Shown: positions 53,095-63,667, counted from the first letter of the stretch. The stretch: DNA of 64,000 bases from Nostoc sp. LPT (GCF_017115165.1 NZ_JABXKF010000090.1:1-64000), one strand, 5' to 3'. The notes: a model not told the origin generated them from the letters alone. Numbers and translations: made by a program.

Positions 53095-56000
53095 TTATTT
53101 GATTTTCTTACTGATTGTTAAAAACTGTTTGATCCGATCTTTACCCTGTGTTAGTTGTTGGGTTCTAGTGTCAGTTTGATCAAAAGATAATGGTTCATTA
53201 TTGTTGGCTCGACTGAGAAAATCAGCTAATAAACTGATAGTTGGATATCTGAATAGATCGAGTATTAATAAATTAAGTGAAAAGATTTTTTGTAATTTGT
53301 TATGAACCTGAATCAAGAGTAATGAATGACCACCCAGTTCAAAGAAGTTATCATGAATTCCTAAGTTTTCGATATTAAGTACTTTTTGCCAGATATCAGC
53401 AATAGTTTGTTCTATTTCAGTTTGGGGTGGTTGATAAACTGCTTCTAAATCGGGACGTGCTGTATCAGCTGCTGGTAGCGCTTTGCGATCAAGCTTACCA
53501 TTAGGAGTGAGTGGTAGTGCCTCTAGGATGATAAAAGCTGCTGGCATCATGTAGTTTGGCAACTTTGACTCTAAAAAGGTACGTAGTTCAGGAATTGCCA
53601 GTGTTTGCTGTTTTTGAGGAACTACATAGGCCACTATTCGTTTAGAATCTACCGATTCTTCGCTGAGTACAACTACAGTTTCTCGGACTGCTGGATGTTG
53701 AGTGATGAGTGCTTCAATTTCTCCCAACTCGATGCGGAAACCACGGACTTTTACTTGATGGTCAATACGACCTAAATATTCAATATCTCCATTTGGTAAA
53801 TATCGACCTAAATCACCGGATTTATAAAGACGTGCATCTGGTTTATTACTAAAGGGATTGGGAATAAATCTAAGAGGTGTTAATTCTGGTCTATTTAAAT
53901 AACCCCGTACCACACCAGCACCACCAATATACATTTCACCTGGTACGCCAATAGGTACTGGCTGTTGATATTTATCTAGTAAGTAAACTTGTAAGTCATC
54001 AATGGGACGCCCAATCACACTGCCTGAGCGTACTTCTAAATCTACCATCCTTAGCGGACGATATGTAACATGCACGGTTGTTTCCGTAATTCCGTACATA
54101 TTGACTAATTGGGGAAACTGGTCGCCATGACGTTCAAACCAAGGTCTTAAACTCTCAAGTTGCAATGCTTCTCCACCGAAAATGACTTTTCGCAGGCTTA
54201 ATTTGTTGATATTTCCCAATGATTCTTCTACTTGTATGAGTTGGCAGAAAGCTGAAGGGGTCTGGTTAAGTATGGTCACTTGCTGTGTTAACAACAATTT
54301 GTAAAACTCTTCTGATGAACGACTCAGCCAGTATGGTACTACCACTAATTTCCCACCATATAACAAGGCACCCCAGAGTTCCCAAACCGAAAAATCAAAG
54401 GCTATGGAATGGAATAATGTCCAGACATCATCTTGGTTAAAGTTATACCAGGATTGGGTTGCTGCCAATAAACGAACAACATTGCTATGATTAACTAATA
54501 CGCCTTTAGGTTGACCTGTTGAACCGGATGTATAGATGATGTAGGCTAGGTTATCGCTTGTACACTGATTAATTAGATTTTGTGAGTTTTGCTCAGCAAT
54601 AATTGACCAATCTGTATCGAGACAAATAACCTGAGTCTGATGTTGCAGCAAATTCTCTTTGAGGTGCTGTTGCGTTAGTAATACCGATATTTGAGCATCT
54701 TTTAGTATGAAGGCTAGACGTTGTTTGAGATAGCTCGGGTCTAGTGGAATGTATGCACCACCTGCTTTGAGGATGGCTAATAGGCCAATGACCATAGAAA
54801 GCGAGCGCTCTACACAAATCCCTACCAATACCTCTGGTTTTACTCCCAATGAACGCAAGTAATGTGCCAATTGGTTAGCTTTCGTGTTGAGTTCACAGTA
54901 GGTCAATTGTTCATCTTCAAATACCACTGCTACTGCATCAGGTGTGCGTTCTACTTGCGCCTCAAATAACTGATGAATGCATTGTTCTTGAGGATATTCA
55001 ACTTCTGTATCATTCCACTCCACAAGCAACTGATGTCGTTCAGTTTCCGTTAATAGCGACAATTCACAAAGACGCTGCTGTGGATTAGTAACCATACCCT
55101 CTAGCAAAGTCTGCAAATGTCCTAGCATTTGGGTAATGGTGTCGAAGCGATCACTATCATTGTAAGTAATTTTGAGCAACAACTCCTTACCTGGAATCAC
55201 AGTTAGAGTTACAGGATAGTTAGTCCTTTCAAAGCCATGAAAATCCTCTATCTCAAAATTTATATCCCTTTCTTTTACGGAAGCATCTACAAGATAATTC
55301 TCAAAAACTACTATACTCTCGAACAGAGCAAAACCCTTAGGAACTTCACTCCATCCCTGGACTTTGACTAAGGGACTATGTTCGTATTGACGCGCCTCAA
55401 CTAGTTGAGTTTGAATTTTTTGCAACCAAGGTAAAAGAAATTCTTTAGCTGATACTTTGACTCTAACTGGTAGTGTATTAATAAACAGTCCTACCATAGA
55501 CTCGGCTTTAGCTAAGGTTGGAGGACGACCAGAAGCTACTGCTCCAAAAACTACGTCTTCCTCACCACTGTAGTGGCTTAACAGCAAAGCCCAAGCTCCT
55601 TGTACCAGAGTATTTAGTGTTAGTTGATGCTGCTGTGCTATGGATTGCAATGCTGCGGTTGTTAGTGCTGAAAGTTGAATTTTCTGTTCGGCATAGTCAT
55701 CTTCTGGAGTCAGTGATTTTCTAGTTCCTTGATCTGCCCACAGCTGTGTTGGTGTAGTAAAACTTTTGAGCGTTTCTCGCCAGAAAGTCTCAGCCTTGGA
55801 TAGGTTTTGTTGCTGTAGCCAGACAATGTAATCTCGATAAGGGCGAATAGGTTCTAAGTGTACGTCTTCACCGTTGCTGAAAACTTTGTAACAAGCAAAA
55901 ACTTCTTTAAAAATTATAGCAACAGACCAGCCATCTAGTAAGAGATGATGATGACTCCAGGTAAAGTTATAGGATGTATCTGAAAGTTGAACTAGTGTTA

Positions 56001-56382
56001 GACGCATCAATGGTGGTTGCGTAATTTCAAAGCCACCAGAGCGATCGCTCTCTAAGAAAAGTTCTAACTTTTGTTGTTGTTCATCTGAAGAGAGATGCTG
56101 CCAATTATACTCCTGCCAAGGTAGCACCACCTGTCGATGCACAACTTGCACTGGTTCTTTTAAGCCTTCCCAAACAAAGCAGGTTCGTAGAATTGAATGT
56201 CGTTCTATAATATGCTGCCATGCGCGATGGAATGCTGTAATGTTAAGTTTTCCTTGGAGAGTCCAGCTAAACTGTTCAAAATAGTTGCCAGATTTGGGGG
56301 CTGCAAGACTATGGTAGAGAATGCCCTGCTGCATGGGCGAGAGCGGATAAAAATCTTCAATATTTTTGTTTTTTACGCCCAT
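53095..56382 (-). CDS. NRPS module C-A(Thr)-PCP
   Basis: A 1095-residue NRPS. The C domain opens with DFYPLSPMQQGILYHSL, the DCL type that accepts a D-configured donor, and has HHHLLLDG. The A pocket is D-F-W-N-I-G-M-V-H-K, the standard threonine code. The PCP is DNFFELGGHSL, followed by a basic tail (GKDRIKQFLTISKKIK). The start ATG follows the upstream stop by one base, with AGGAG 9 nt before it. The upstream gene ends in an epimerization domain, so an E/DCL pair joins the two proteins and the order Asn to Thr is well supported. Confidence 0.96.
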   Translation of the reverse strand: MGVKNKNIEDFYPLSPMQQGILYHSLAAPKSGNYFEQFSWTLQGKLNITAFHRAWQHIIERHSILRTCFVWEGLKEPVQVVHRQVVLPWQEYNWQHLSSDEQQQKLELFLESDRSGGFEITQPPLMRLTLVQLSDTSYNFTWSHHHLLLDGWSVAIIFKEVFACYKVFSNGEDVHLEPIRPYRDYIVWLQQQNLSKAETFWRETLKSFTTPTQLWADQGTRKSLTPEDDYAEQKIQLSALTTAALQSIAQQHQLTLNTLVQGAWALLLSHYSGEEDVVFGAVASGRPPTLAKAESMVGLFINTLPVRVKVSAKEFLLPWLQKIQTQLVEARQYEHSPLVKVQGWSEVPKGFALFESIVVFENYLVDASVKERDINFEIEDFHGFERTNYPVTLTVIPGKELLLKITYNDSDRFDTITQMLGHLQTLLEGMVTNPQQRLCELSLLTETERHQLLVEWNDTEVEYPQEQCIHQLFEAQVERTPDAVAVVFEDEQLTYCELNTKANQLAHYLRSLGVKPEVLVGICVERSLSMVIGLLAILKAGGAYIPLDPSYLKQRLAFILKDAQISVLLTQQHLKENLLQHQTQVICLDTDWSIIAEQNSQNLINQCTSDNLAYIIYTSGSTGQPKGVLVNHSNVVRLLAATQSWYNFNQDDVWTLFHSIAFDFSVWELWGALLYGGKLVVVPYWLSRSSEEFYKLLLTQQVTILNQTPSAFCQLIQVEESLGNINKLSLRKVIFGGEALQLESLRPWFERHGDQFPQLVNMYGITETTVHVTYRPLRMVDLEVRSGSVIGRPIDDLQVYLLDKYQQPVPIGVPGEMYIGGAGVVRGYLNRPELTPLRFIPNPFSNKPDARLYKSGDLGRYLPNGDIEYLGRIDHQVKVRGFRIELGEIEALITQHPAVRETVVVLSEESVDSKRIVAYVVPQKQQTLAIPELRTFLESKLPNYMMPAAFIILEALPLTPNGKLDRKALPAADTARPDLEAVYQPPQTEIEQTIADIWQKVLNIENLGIHDNFFELGGHSLLLIQVHNKLQKIFSLNLLILDLFRYPTISLLADFLSRANNNEPLSFDQTDTRTQQLTQGKDRIKQFLTISKKIK

Positions 56383-56383
56383 C

Positions 56384-59300
56384 TCAAATATCTCCTATAG
56401 CTACTGTAATGGCATCAAGATCGGTTTGCTCCCATTGGCTTTGCTTAAATTCAGCAAAATCGGAAGGCGTAAAACCTCCTACATCAGGAGATTGGCAATG
56501 GGCAATCAGCGATCGCAGTGCCTCAATAAACCTTTGAGCAAGAGTTTCAACCGTGGATTGCCGATGCAACTGATTGCTATAAGTCCAGTTGATTTGCAGG
56601 CGACCTTGAGCAATACTGCTGTTAATTTCCAGCAAGTGAGTTCGTTTGCAAAGCAAACTATGACTGGGACCGCTCGATTCGGTAGCAAAGCTAAATAAAG
56701 ACGATTCTGGTAAAGCTTGGTCAAACTGTCCTAAATAATTAAAAATAACTTCCGCTTTTGGCAAGCAACTGAATTGTTCGCTAATTTCCTTCTCTAAACT
56801 GAGATAGCGCAACACTCCATAACCAATACCTCGATTTGGAATCGCCCTTAACTGCTCTTTAATTGACTTGAGGGCTTTTCCTGGCAAATCGGAAGAGTTT
56901 TTTAGACTCAGGTGTACCGGGAAGATAGTTGTGAACCAGCCTACAGTCCTCGATAAATCTACATCTTCAAACAGTTCTTCTCGACCATGCCCTTCTAAGT
57001 CAATTAGTAGAGAAGTGTCCCCCGTCCATTGGCTAAATGTTTGTACAAGTGCAGTTAACAATACATCATTAATTTGCGTCTGATAAACTGCTGGCACCTG
57101 TTGCAATAAAACTTGAGTTTCTTCTTCAGTCAACAATACAGCCACAGTACAAGCTGATTCTTCTAGATTCTTCCCATCGCTAAAATCTATCGGTATAGAC
57201 TTAACAGGTTGCTGCTGTATTGTCAGCCAGTATTCTAGCTCCGAACGCAATGTGAGCAATTGTGCATATTCTTGTAGATAGCTAGACCACTGCTGAAAAG
57301 AAGTTGTTTTAGGTGGCAGTTGTAGTGCTTTGTCCTGACAAATTTGCTCTTTAGCTGTTTGAAAATCTTCAATTAAAATTCGCCAAGAAACTCCATCAAC
57401 AATTAAGTGGTGAATCACCCAAAGTAAGCGACTTGGTTGATTTGCACCAAGATCAAAAAGAGCAACCCGGAATAATGGTCCTTCTGTCAAATTCAAGCTG
57501 GCTTGTAGCTGCGCTGAGATTGCTTCTATCTGTGCTAGTTGTTTTTCTTTGGATAATGCTGACAAATCTGAATAGGTTACGGGCACTTGATTATCAGGAC
57601 TTACTATCACTGCCTGAAAGCCAAATTCTTGTTTTATAAATCGAGAACGCAGCGCGTCATGATGTTTTTGTAAATCTTGTACCACCTTTTCTAAAGCTAC
57701 AAGGTTGATGGGCTGTTTTACTTCTAACAGCACTGCTTGATTCCAGTGGTGTAGTTCTGGTTGGTCTTGTTCAAAAAACCAATGCTGAATAGGTGTTAAC
57801 TCTAGCGAACCAGTGACTAGGTTTTGTTCTGCTTGAATTTTCTTGGTTGTGCCAGCTACAATTACTAGTTGAGCAATTGTTTGATGTTGAAATAATTGCT
57901 TAGGAGTTAATTGCAGACCCGCTTGGTTGGCTTTGGATATTACTTGAAGACTAAGGATAGAATCTCCTCCTACTTCAAAAAAGTTATCGTTTATACCTAT
58001 TTTTTCTAAACCTAATACCTCTGTCCAGATAACAGCCAATTGTTTTTCAACGGTGGTCTGAGGTGCGATGAAAGCTTTTGCGAGTTTTGAACGTGCTGTA
58101 TCGGGGGAAGGTAGTGCTTTGCGGTCAACCTTCCCATTAGGTGTCAGTGGTAGTGCCTCCAATGTGACAAAAGCTGCTGGCACCATGTAGTTTGGCAACT
58201 TTGACTCTAAAAAGCTACGTAATTCAGGAATTGCCAGTGTCTGTTCTTTTTGAGGAACTACATAGGCCACTATTTGTTTAGAATTTACCGATTCTTCGCT
58301 TACTACAACTACAGTTTCTCGGACTGCTGGGTGTTGGCTAATGAGTGTTTCAATTTCCCCCAATTCAACACGGAAACCTCGAATTTTTATTTGGTTGTCA
58401 ATTCTACCGATATACTCAATATCTCCACTTGGTAAATAGCGGGCTAAATCACTAGTTTTATAAAGGCGATCGCCTTTTTGTTTACTAAAAGGATTGGGAA
58501 TAAATTTCAGAGCTGTTAATTCAGGTTGATTTAAATAACCTCTAGCTAATCCAAGTCCGCCAATGTGCAATTCACCCGGTACTCCCATTGGTACTGGTTG
58601 CAAATATTGGTCTAAAATGTACAACTGGGTATTAGCGATCGCTTTACCAATCGGTATGGAACCTGAAGTATGTTTCCCGACTGGAACTTGATAAATACAG
58701 CAGCCTACCACTGTCTCTGTAGGTCCGTATTCGTTGACTAATATAGTCTCTGGAGCTACATCTTGCCAGAAGGTGATACTTTGGGCTAATAAATTTTCCC
58801 CACCAATAATAAAAGCTCTGGTTTTATTTGCGAGCTCTTCTTGACATAACTGTTGCTTCAGCAAATCCAAGTGAGCGGGAGTAATTTTTACCAAACTTAA
58901 ATTTGAGCTTTTACTTAAAGCTTGAGAAAGGGTTTCAATGCCTTGCTCTTCTGATAGTAATTCCACTATCCGACCAACTAATAAAGGTGACAAAAGACTG
59001 GTGATTGTTAAGTCAAAAGCTAAAGGTGAGTGAACTAAAGTTCCTACTCCTTGTTCTACTGCATATGTTTGAGTACACCAACTTAGGTAGTTAACTAATC
59101 CTTGATGGGGAATTAAAGTTCCTTTGGGTTTCCCAGTGGAACCAGAGGTGTAAATAACATAGGCTAGATTTAATTCAGTTGTCTTAGTAATTGGATTTTC
59201 AATTTTTTGTTGATTTATGGTCTGCCAATCACTATCTATACAAATTACTTGAATTTCATTTGTAGCTAAATCTGCCAATAAATGCTGTTGAGTCAGCAGC

Positions 59301-60991
59301 ACTGGCATTTGAGAATCTTTTAGGATAAAATCTTTTCTTTCTAAGGGATAGCTAGGATCAATTGGTATATAAGCACCACCTGCTTTTAAGATAGCTAAAA
59401 GTCCAATTAGCATTAAAGGTGATCGCTCGACACAAAGTCCCACCATTGCATCTGGTTTCACACCTAATTGTTGTAGATAATGAGCTAGCTGGTTAGCACG
59501 AGTGTTTAATTCTTGGTAGGTAACTTGCTGGTTTTTATAAATAACAGCAATGTTTTCTGGTGTGCGAGCTACTTGTTCTGCAAAAAGTTGATGAAAACAT
59601 TTATTTATTGGAAAAACAGTTTGTGTATTATTAAGCTCAACCAATAGTTTGTGTCGTTCATTATCGCTAAGTATTTCTAATTCGCTTAGGAATGTATGAG
59701 GATGATTAGTTGCACTTTGTAAGAGAGTGGAAAATTGTCCCGCTAAACGTTCGATATCTTCTTGTAAAAAGAACTCTGAATCATAGTGCCATTCGGCGTG
59801 AAGAGAGTCTTGTGTACGTATAAATAATAATTTTATTTTAAACTTATCAAAACAAACATATTGCTGTGATAGAGAAAACGTGACTGCATTTGTAGTCAAA
59901 AATTTAACATTTTGCTCTATAAAGTCGAAACAGAAAGGGAAGAAAGGTACATCGTTGATAGCTTTATCTAATCCGGAAATTAATTCCCAATTAAAACAAT
60001 CTTGCCATTCAGATGCTTGATTTTCAGCAAAAATAATTTGCTCTAAAACTTCGCTCAACTTTAAGCTACCTTGAAGATAACAATCTACTGGTACATATTT
60101 GGCAAGTAGTCCCAGCATTTCTTGAAGTTCTTCTTCCGATCTACCATCGCAACTAGTACCAACAACCATATTTGATACATTAGTTAAACGCCATAGTAAT
60201 ATTTGCCAACATGTTAGTAAGAATATTAATTCTGTAGTATTACATCTTTCGGCGATCGCGGTGATTTTATCTGCTAATTGACACGAAATTATCTGAGTGA
60301 AAACTTGAGGTTGAAATTTAATTTTACTAGAAAATAGATTTTCATTTGGTAGCTTCAAATTGAAAATATGGCTGATATCTTTTTGTCGCCAATATTCTTT
60401 CCCAATTTCCGCTTCTTCGGATTCCAATAATTCATTTTGCCAATCTGAAAAAACAATGTATTGTACTGGTTCATTTGTGATGCTATCATCATACAAATCT
60501 CCAGTGTAAGCACGACTTATTTCTGCTACGAAATTATTAAGTGAGGTTGCATCTGCGTATAGAGCAGGTAAGTTTAACAGCAATAGATATTTAGATGCTG
60601 ACAGAGTAGCTAGAGATATCTGTAATGAGGATGATTTCTCAAAGTGAAAAGTTTGCTGTTTAGCAGATTCAATAACTAATCCAACAGCATTTTTTTGTTC
60701 TTCAGGTTTCATCGCTCTGAAGTCGTGTTCTTCTATTAAGACATTGCCACTATTTTCAATCACTTGCAGTGGAATACTCATCCCTGGTAAGCAACGAAAA
60801 CTAGTGCCAAGAATTTCATGTCTCTTGACAACAGTTTTTAAGGCAATTTTAAATGCTTCAATATTTAAATCACCTGTAATTTCCACTGTACAAAATGAAC
60901 GATAGGCAAGGCTATGCTTATCTTGTTGTAGTAGCCATAAATGTTTTTGTTGCGGCGAAAGTTGAAAACCCTGAATTACTTTCTTATTCAT
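56384..60991 (-). CDS. NRPS C*-A(Asn)-PCP-E
   Basis: A 1535-residue NRPS. The N-terminal condensation-like domain (about 8-440, GFQLSPQQKHLWLLQQ) lacks HHxxxDG: the site reads LPALYADA, so it is not expected to form peptide bonds by the normal route. The A domain has YTSGSTGKPKG and pocket D-L-T-K-I-G-E-V-G-K, close to the Asn code DLTKLGEVGK. The PCP is DNFFEVGGDSI. The E domain (about 1065-1510) is complete: HHLIVDGVSW, EGHGRE, RTVGWFTTIFP and NYLGQFD. The expected product is D-Asn, or a beta-hydroxy derivative if the C-TauD protein upstream acts on it. No clear Shine-Dalgarno precedes the ATG. Confidence 0.94.
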   Translation of the reverse strand: MNKKVIQGFQLSPQQKHLWLLQQDKHSLAYRSFCTVEITGDLNIEAFKIALKTVVKRHEILGTSFRCLPGMSIPLQVIENSGNVLIEEHDFRAMKPEEQKNAVGLVIESAKQQTFHFEKSSSLQISLATLSASKYLLLLNLPALYADATSLNNFVAEISRAYTGDLYDDSITNEPVQYIVFSDWQNELLESEEAEIGKEYWRQKDISHIFNLKLPNENLFSSKIKFQPQVFTQIISCQLADKITAIAERCNTTELIFLLTCWQILLWRLTNVSNMVVGTSCDGRSEEELQEMLGLLAKYVPVDCYLQGSLKLSEVLEQIIFAENQASEWQDCFNWELISGLDKAINDVPFFPFCFDFIEQNVKFLTTNAVTFSLSQQYVCFDKFKIKLLFIRTQDSLHAEWHYDSEFFLQEDIERLAGQFSTLLQSATNHPHTFLSELEILSDNERHKLLVELNNTQTVFPINKCFHQLFAEQVARTPENIAVIYKNQQVTYQELNTRANQLAHYLQQLGVKPDAMVGLCVERSPLMLIGLLAILKAGGAYIPIDPSYPLERKDFILKDSQMPVLLTQQHLLADLATNEIQVICIDSDWQTINQQKIENPITKTTELNLAYVIYTSGSTGKPKGTLIPHQGLVNYLSWCTQTYAVEQGVGTLVHSPLAFDLTITSLLSPLLVGRIVELLSEEQGIETLSQALSKSSNLSLVKITPAHLDLLKQQLCQEELANKTRAFIIGGENLLAQSITFWQDVAPETILVNEYGPTETVVGCCIYQVPVGKHTSGSIPIGKAIANTQLYILDQYLQPVPMGVPGELHIGGLGLARGYLNQPELTALKFIPNPFSKQKGDRLYKTSDLARYLPSGDIEYIGRIDNQIKIRGFRVELGEIETLISQHPAVRETVVVVSEESVNSKQIVAYVVPQKEQTLAIPELRSFLESKLPNYMVPAAFVTLEALPLTPNGKVDRKALPSPDTARSKLAKAFIAPQTTVEKQLAVIWTEVLGLEKIGINDNFFEVGGDSILSLQVISKANQAGLQLTPKQLFQHQTIAQLVIVAGTTKKIQAEQNLVTGSLELTPIQHWFFEQDQPELHHWNQAVLLEVKQPINLVALEKVVQDLQKHHDALRSRFIKQEFGFQAVIVSPDNQVPVTYSDLSALSKEKQLAQIEAISAQLQASLNLTEGPLFRVALFDLGANQPSRLLWVIHHLIVDGVSWRILIEDFQTAKEQICQDKALQLPPKTTSFQQWSSYLQEYAQLLTLRSELEYWLTIQQQPVKSIPIDFSDGKNLEESACTVAVLLTEEETQVLLQQVPAVYQTQINDVLLTALVQTFSQWTGDTSLLIDLEGHGREELFEDVDLSRTVGWFTTIFPVHLSLKNSSDLPGKALKSIKEQLRAIPNRGIGYGVLRYLSLEKEISEQFSCLPKAEVIFNYLGQFDQALPESSLFSFATESSGPSHSLLCKRTHLLEINSSIAQGRLQINWTYSNQLHRQSTVETLAQRFIEALRSLIAHCQSPDVGGFTPSDFAEFKQSQWEQTDLDAITVAIGDI

Positions 60992-61072
60992 GATATATAA
61001 TTTGATAACTTGTTAATTAGTTAATAATTATTCATGCTGTTTAGTGTATGCGTCTTATGAGTGAATAATTAT

Positions 61073-63655
61073 TTAAAAATGATGTTGAAAAGGCTCACCC
61101 ATCGCAGTTAAAATTTTTCTTGAACCAGAGTAAGGATTGCGTCCGTGAGCTGTCAACATATTATCTAACATTAATATATTCCCTTTCTGCCAAGGGTAAA
61201 CAATCGTTTCTTGTTGATAAGCTTCACGAATTTCTGCAATAACTGAGTCTTCAATAGGAGAACCATCACCATAAAAAGTGTTGTAGGGTAAATCTTCTTC
61301 TGTAAACTCGTTGAAAAATTTTTCTCGAAATTGTGTTGGTAAACTCGAAACATGCCAAAAAACAACATGATTAAACCAAACCATTTCACCCGTTTTTGGA
61401 TGTTGTGCTATGGCTGGACGAACTTGACGAGTTCTTAAACGATCGCTATCTTTCCACTCAACCTGAATGCAAGCGTTATAACAATACTCTTCCATCACAG
61501 CTTTGTCTGTTGTGTGAAAGGCTTTTTGCCAAGGTAAACCAAAGCCATCACCATAGTTGCGAACTAACATCCACCCTTTTTCTTGAAAGCGTTCTCTAAT
61601 CTGAGGGTGAATATGTTGAAATACTTTTCTCACATCAGCAATTGGAGTTTCTCCTCCTTGATTTGCAGGTTCAATGCAGCAAAACCATATCTTCATCGGA
61701 TAGGTACTGGCATAGGATGACTCATTATGTAAAGCAATGGTTTGGTCAGCTGGAAATTCGGTAGATGTATAAACTTTTTCGCTTAACTTAGTACGAGGTG
61801 TGGAAGATTCTATGTAAGGCATTAATTCAGGACATACGGCACTAACGAATTGCTCAAAATCCTCTTTTTGATTAATAGCAAAGCCTCTAAATAAAATTCC
61901 TCCATATTTCAACAATTTATTGATAATGAATTGTTGATTGTTCTCAGCCCAGATTTGTAAATTAATATCACTGACTTTAGGCGTAATAACTAAAGGTAAA
62001 TTTACTTCAGGTTGCAAAAATTTTTCTGTTATTAATTCTTGTTCAGATAAATTGATTACTGTAGGTTTGGGTTGTGATTTAAAGGCTTTAAATTTTTGGC
62101 GACGAGCTTGTTGAAATTCCTGTTGCTTTGTCTCGTGTCTTTGCTTATCTGCTGTTTTCAGTATTTCTTTGATAGCTGTAAATTTAATATTAGGTTGAGC
62201 AACAACTGCACGCAAAATTATTGCATAATCTGTAATAAATTTAGCAATTTTGGAAGCATTAAATAAGTCTGTGCTGTATTCCAACCTACCACTCAACCCT
62301 TGTTTGCTTTCCCACATATTAAGTAGTAAATCAAATTTAGCCGTACCATTGTCAATATCTTCAAAAACTTTCAATTTCAAACCCTCTAGTTCCAGTCGCG
62401 ATGTTGGGGCATTTTGCAGGACAAACTTGGATTGGAACAGAGGTGTATGAGCCAAATCTCGCTCTGGCTTCAGAGCTAATACTAACTTGTCAAACGGCAT
62501 ATCCTGATGTTCATAAGCGGCCAAAGTTACCTCACGAACACGTTTCAACAATTCCTGAAAAGTTGGGTTACCAGATAAATCAGTACGTAATACTAGCTGA
62601 TTAACAAAAAAACCAATAATCTTCTCTGTTTCTGGAAAATTACGATTAGCAACATCAGTACCTACAACAATATCATCCTGCTTCGTGCAGTAATGGATCA
62701 AGGTCTTGAATGCTGCCATTAGAGTCATAAATAGAGTTACTCCCTCCCGATGGCTAAGTGCTTTAATTTCTTCACAAAGTTCTTTTGGCAGTTCTACATG
62801 TTGCCTGGCACCGCGAAAAGTTTGGATTTCAGGACGGGGATAGTCGGTAGGCAATTCCAGCACAGGTAAGTTAGCAAGTTGCTGTTTCCAGTAAGATAAG
62901 TGCTTCTCCATTACTTCTCCTTGCAGCCAGTGATTTTGCCAATAGGCGAAGTCTGCATATTGAATTGGCAACTCTGGCAAAAGTGTTCGCGTAGCGTCTG
63001 TCTGCGACACGCTGCGCGAACGCAGAGAAGGTTCTCCTTTACTGAAAGCTGCATAAAGGGTGGAAAATTCACGAAAAAATATACCAGTTGACCAACCATC
63101 AACGGCAATATGGTGGATTGTGAATAGCAGCAAGTATTCCTGCAAACTTGTTTGTAGGAGTATTAGTCGCAGCAAGGGACCAGTTGCTAAATCAAAAGGT
63201 TTTTGAGCTATCTCTGTTGTTAGTCGGTTGACTTGTGCTTGCCGTTTAACTTCTGGTATAGAGAGCAAGTTCACCACTGGTAGGGTCACAGTTACAGTAG
63301 GATGAATAACCTGAACTGCTTGTTCCTCAACTACCTCAAAAGTAGTACGTAACGCTTCATGGCGTCGCACAATTTCCTTGAGACTTTGTTCTAGGGCATC
63401 TACGTTAAGCGCACCTGTTAGCTGTACACACACTAGTTCACTGTAGGAAGCATTGCCGGGATCTAACTGTTGAAGAAACCATAGCCGATGCTGAGCAAAA
63501 GACAGAGGAACAGAACCTTGGTGGGTGCGACGAGGAATAACTATTTGTTGAGTATTAGGCTCATGCTGACCCCGTAAGCGCTTTTCTAAAATTGCTTGTT
63601 TAGCAGGTGAGAGCTTAGAACGTCGTTTAATAATTTCATCTGTTTTGCTATCCAT
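61073..63655 (-). CDS. Condensation domain fused to TauD/SyrP-like Fe(II)/2-oxoglutarate hydroxylase
   Basis: About 860 residues without A or carrier domains. Residues about 35-480 form an LCL-type condensation domain with intact HHIAVDGWS. After a charged linker (KQRHETKQQEFQQARRQK), residues about 550-860 form a TauD-type hydroxylase: GGILFRGFA, iron ligands in LHNES and TAHGRN, EPANQGGETPIAD, and GSRKI with the 2-oxoglutarate Arg. SyrP-like enzymes of this kind beta-hydroxylate carrier-bound Asp/Asn-type residues. The track starts at a TTG (63697); the ATG at 63655, with AAGGA 7 nt upstream, is better. A palindromic repeat is inserted in frame in the C domain. It probably works in trans with the downstream Asn module. 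Confidence 0.93.
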   Translation of the reverse strand: MDSKTDEIIKRRSKLSPAKQAILEKRLRGQHEPNTQQIVIPRRTHQGSVPLSFAQHRLWFLQQLDPGNASYSELVCVQLTGALNVDALEQSLKEIVRRHEALRTTFEVVEEQAVQVIHPTVTVTLPVVNLLSIPEVKRQAQVNRLTTEIAQKPFDLATGPLLRLILLQTSLQEYLLLFTIHHIAVDGWSTGIFFREFSTLYAAFSKGEPSLRSRSVSQTDATRTLLPELPIQYADFAYWQNHWLQGEVMEKHLSYWKQQLANLPVLELPTDYPRPEIQTFRGARQHVELPKELCEEIKALSHREGVTLFMTLMAAFKTLIHYCTKQDDIVVGTDVANRNFPETEKIIGFFVNQLVLRTDLSGNPTFQELLKRVREVTLAAYEHQDMPFDKLVLALKPERDLAHTPLFQSKFVLQNAPTSRLELEGLKLKVFEDIDNGTAKFDLLLNMWESKQGLSGRLEYSTDLFNASKIAKFITDYAIILRAVVAQPNIKFTAIKEILKTADKQRHETKQQEFQQARRQKFKAFKSQPKPTVINLSEQELITEKFLQPEVNLPLVITPKVSDINLQIWAENNQQFIINKLLKYGGILFRGFAINQKEDFEQFVSAVCPELMPYIESSTPRTKLSEKVYTSTEFPADQTIALHNESSYASTYPMKIWFCCIEPANQGGETPIADVRKVFQHIHPQIRERFQEKGWMLVRNYGDGFGLPWQKAFHTTDKAVMEEYCYNACIQVEWKDSDRLRTRQVRPAIAQHPKTGEMVWFNHVVFWHVSSLPTQFREKFFNEFTEEDLPYNTFYGDGSPIEDSVIAEIREAYQQETIVYPWQKGNILMLDNMLTAHGRNPYSGSRKILTAMGEPFQHHF
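62985..63021. repeat. Nostoc-type palindromic repeat inserted in a coding region
   Basis: GTTCGCGTAGCGT (62985-62997) and ACGCTGCGCGAAC (63009-63021) form a 13-bp stem with one mismatch. It adds about 15 residues (RSRSVSQTDATRT region) between the C-domain segments EPS and LLPELPIQYADF, which are contiguous in other C domains here. It stays in frame. Confidence 0.8.
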
Positions 63656-63662
63656 AATATTA

Positions 63663-63667
63663 TCCTT
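63663..63667 (-). promoter_or_regulatory. Shine-Dalgarno that decides the C-TauD start
   Basis: AAGGA on the minus strand, 7 nt before the ATG at 63655. It supports that start over the TTG at 63697. Confidence 0.6.

Noticed and set aside
9290-63655. Identity with the cryptophycin cluster (decarboxylase, P450, TauD and beta-amino acid are shared ideas)
   Set aside because: Module count, A-domain codes, transport genes and absence of a halogenase do not fit.
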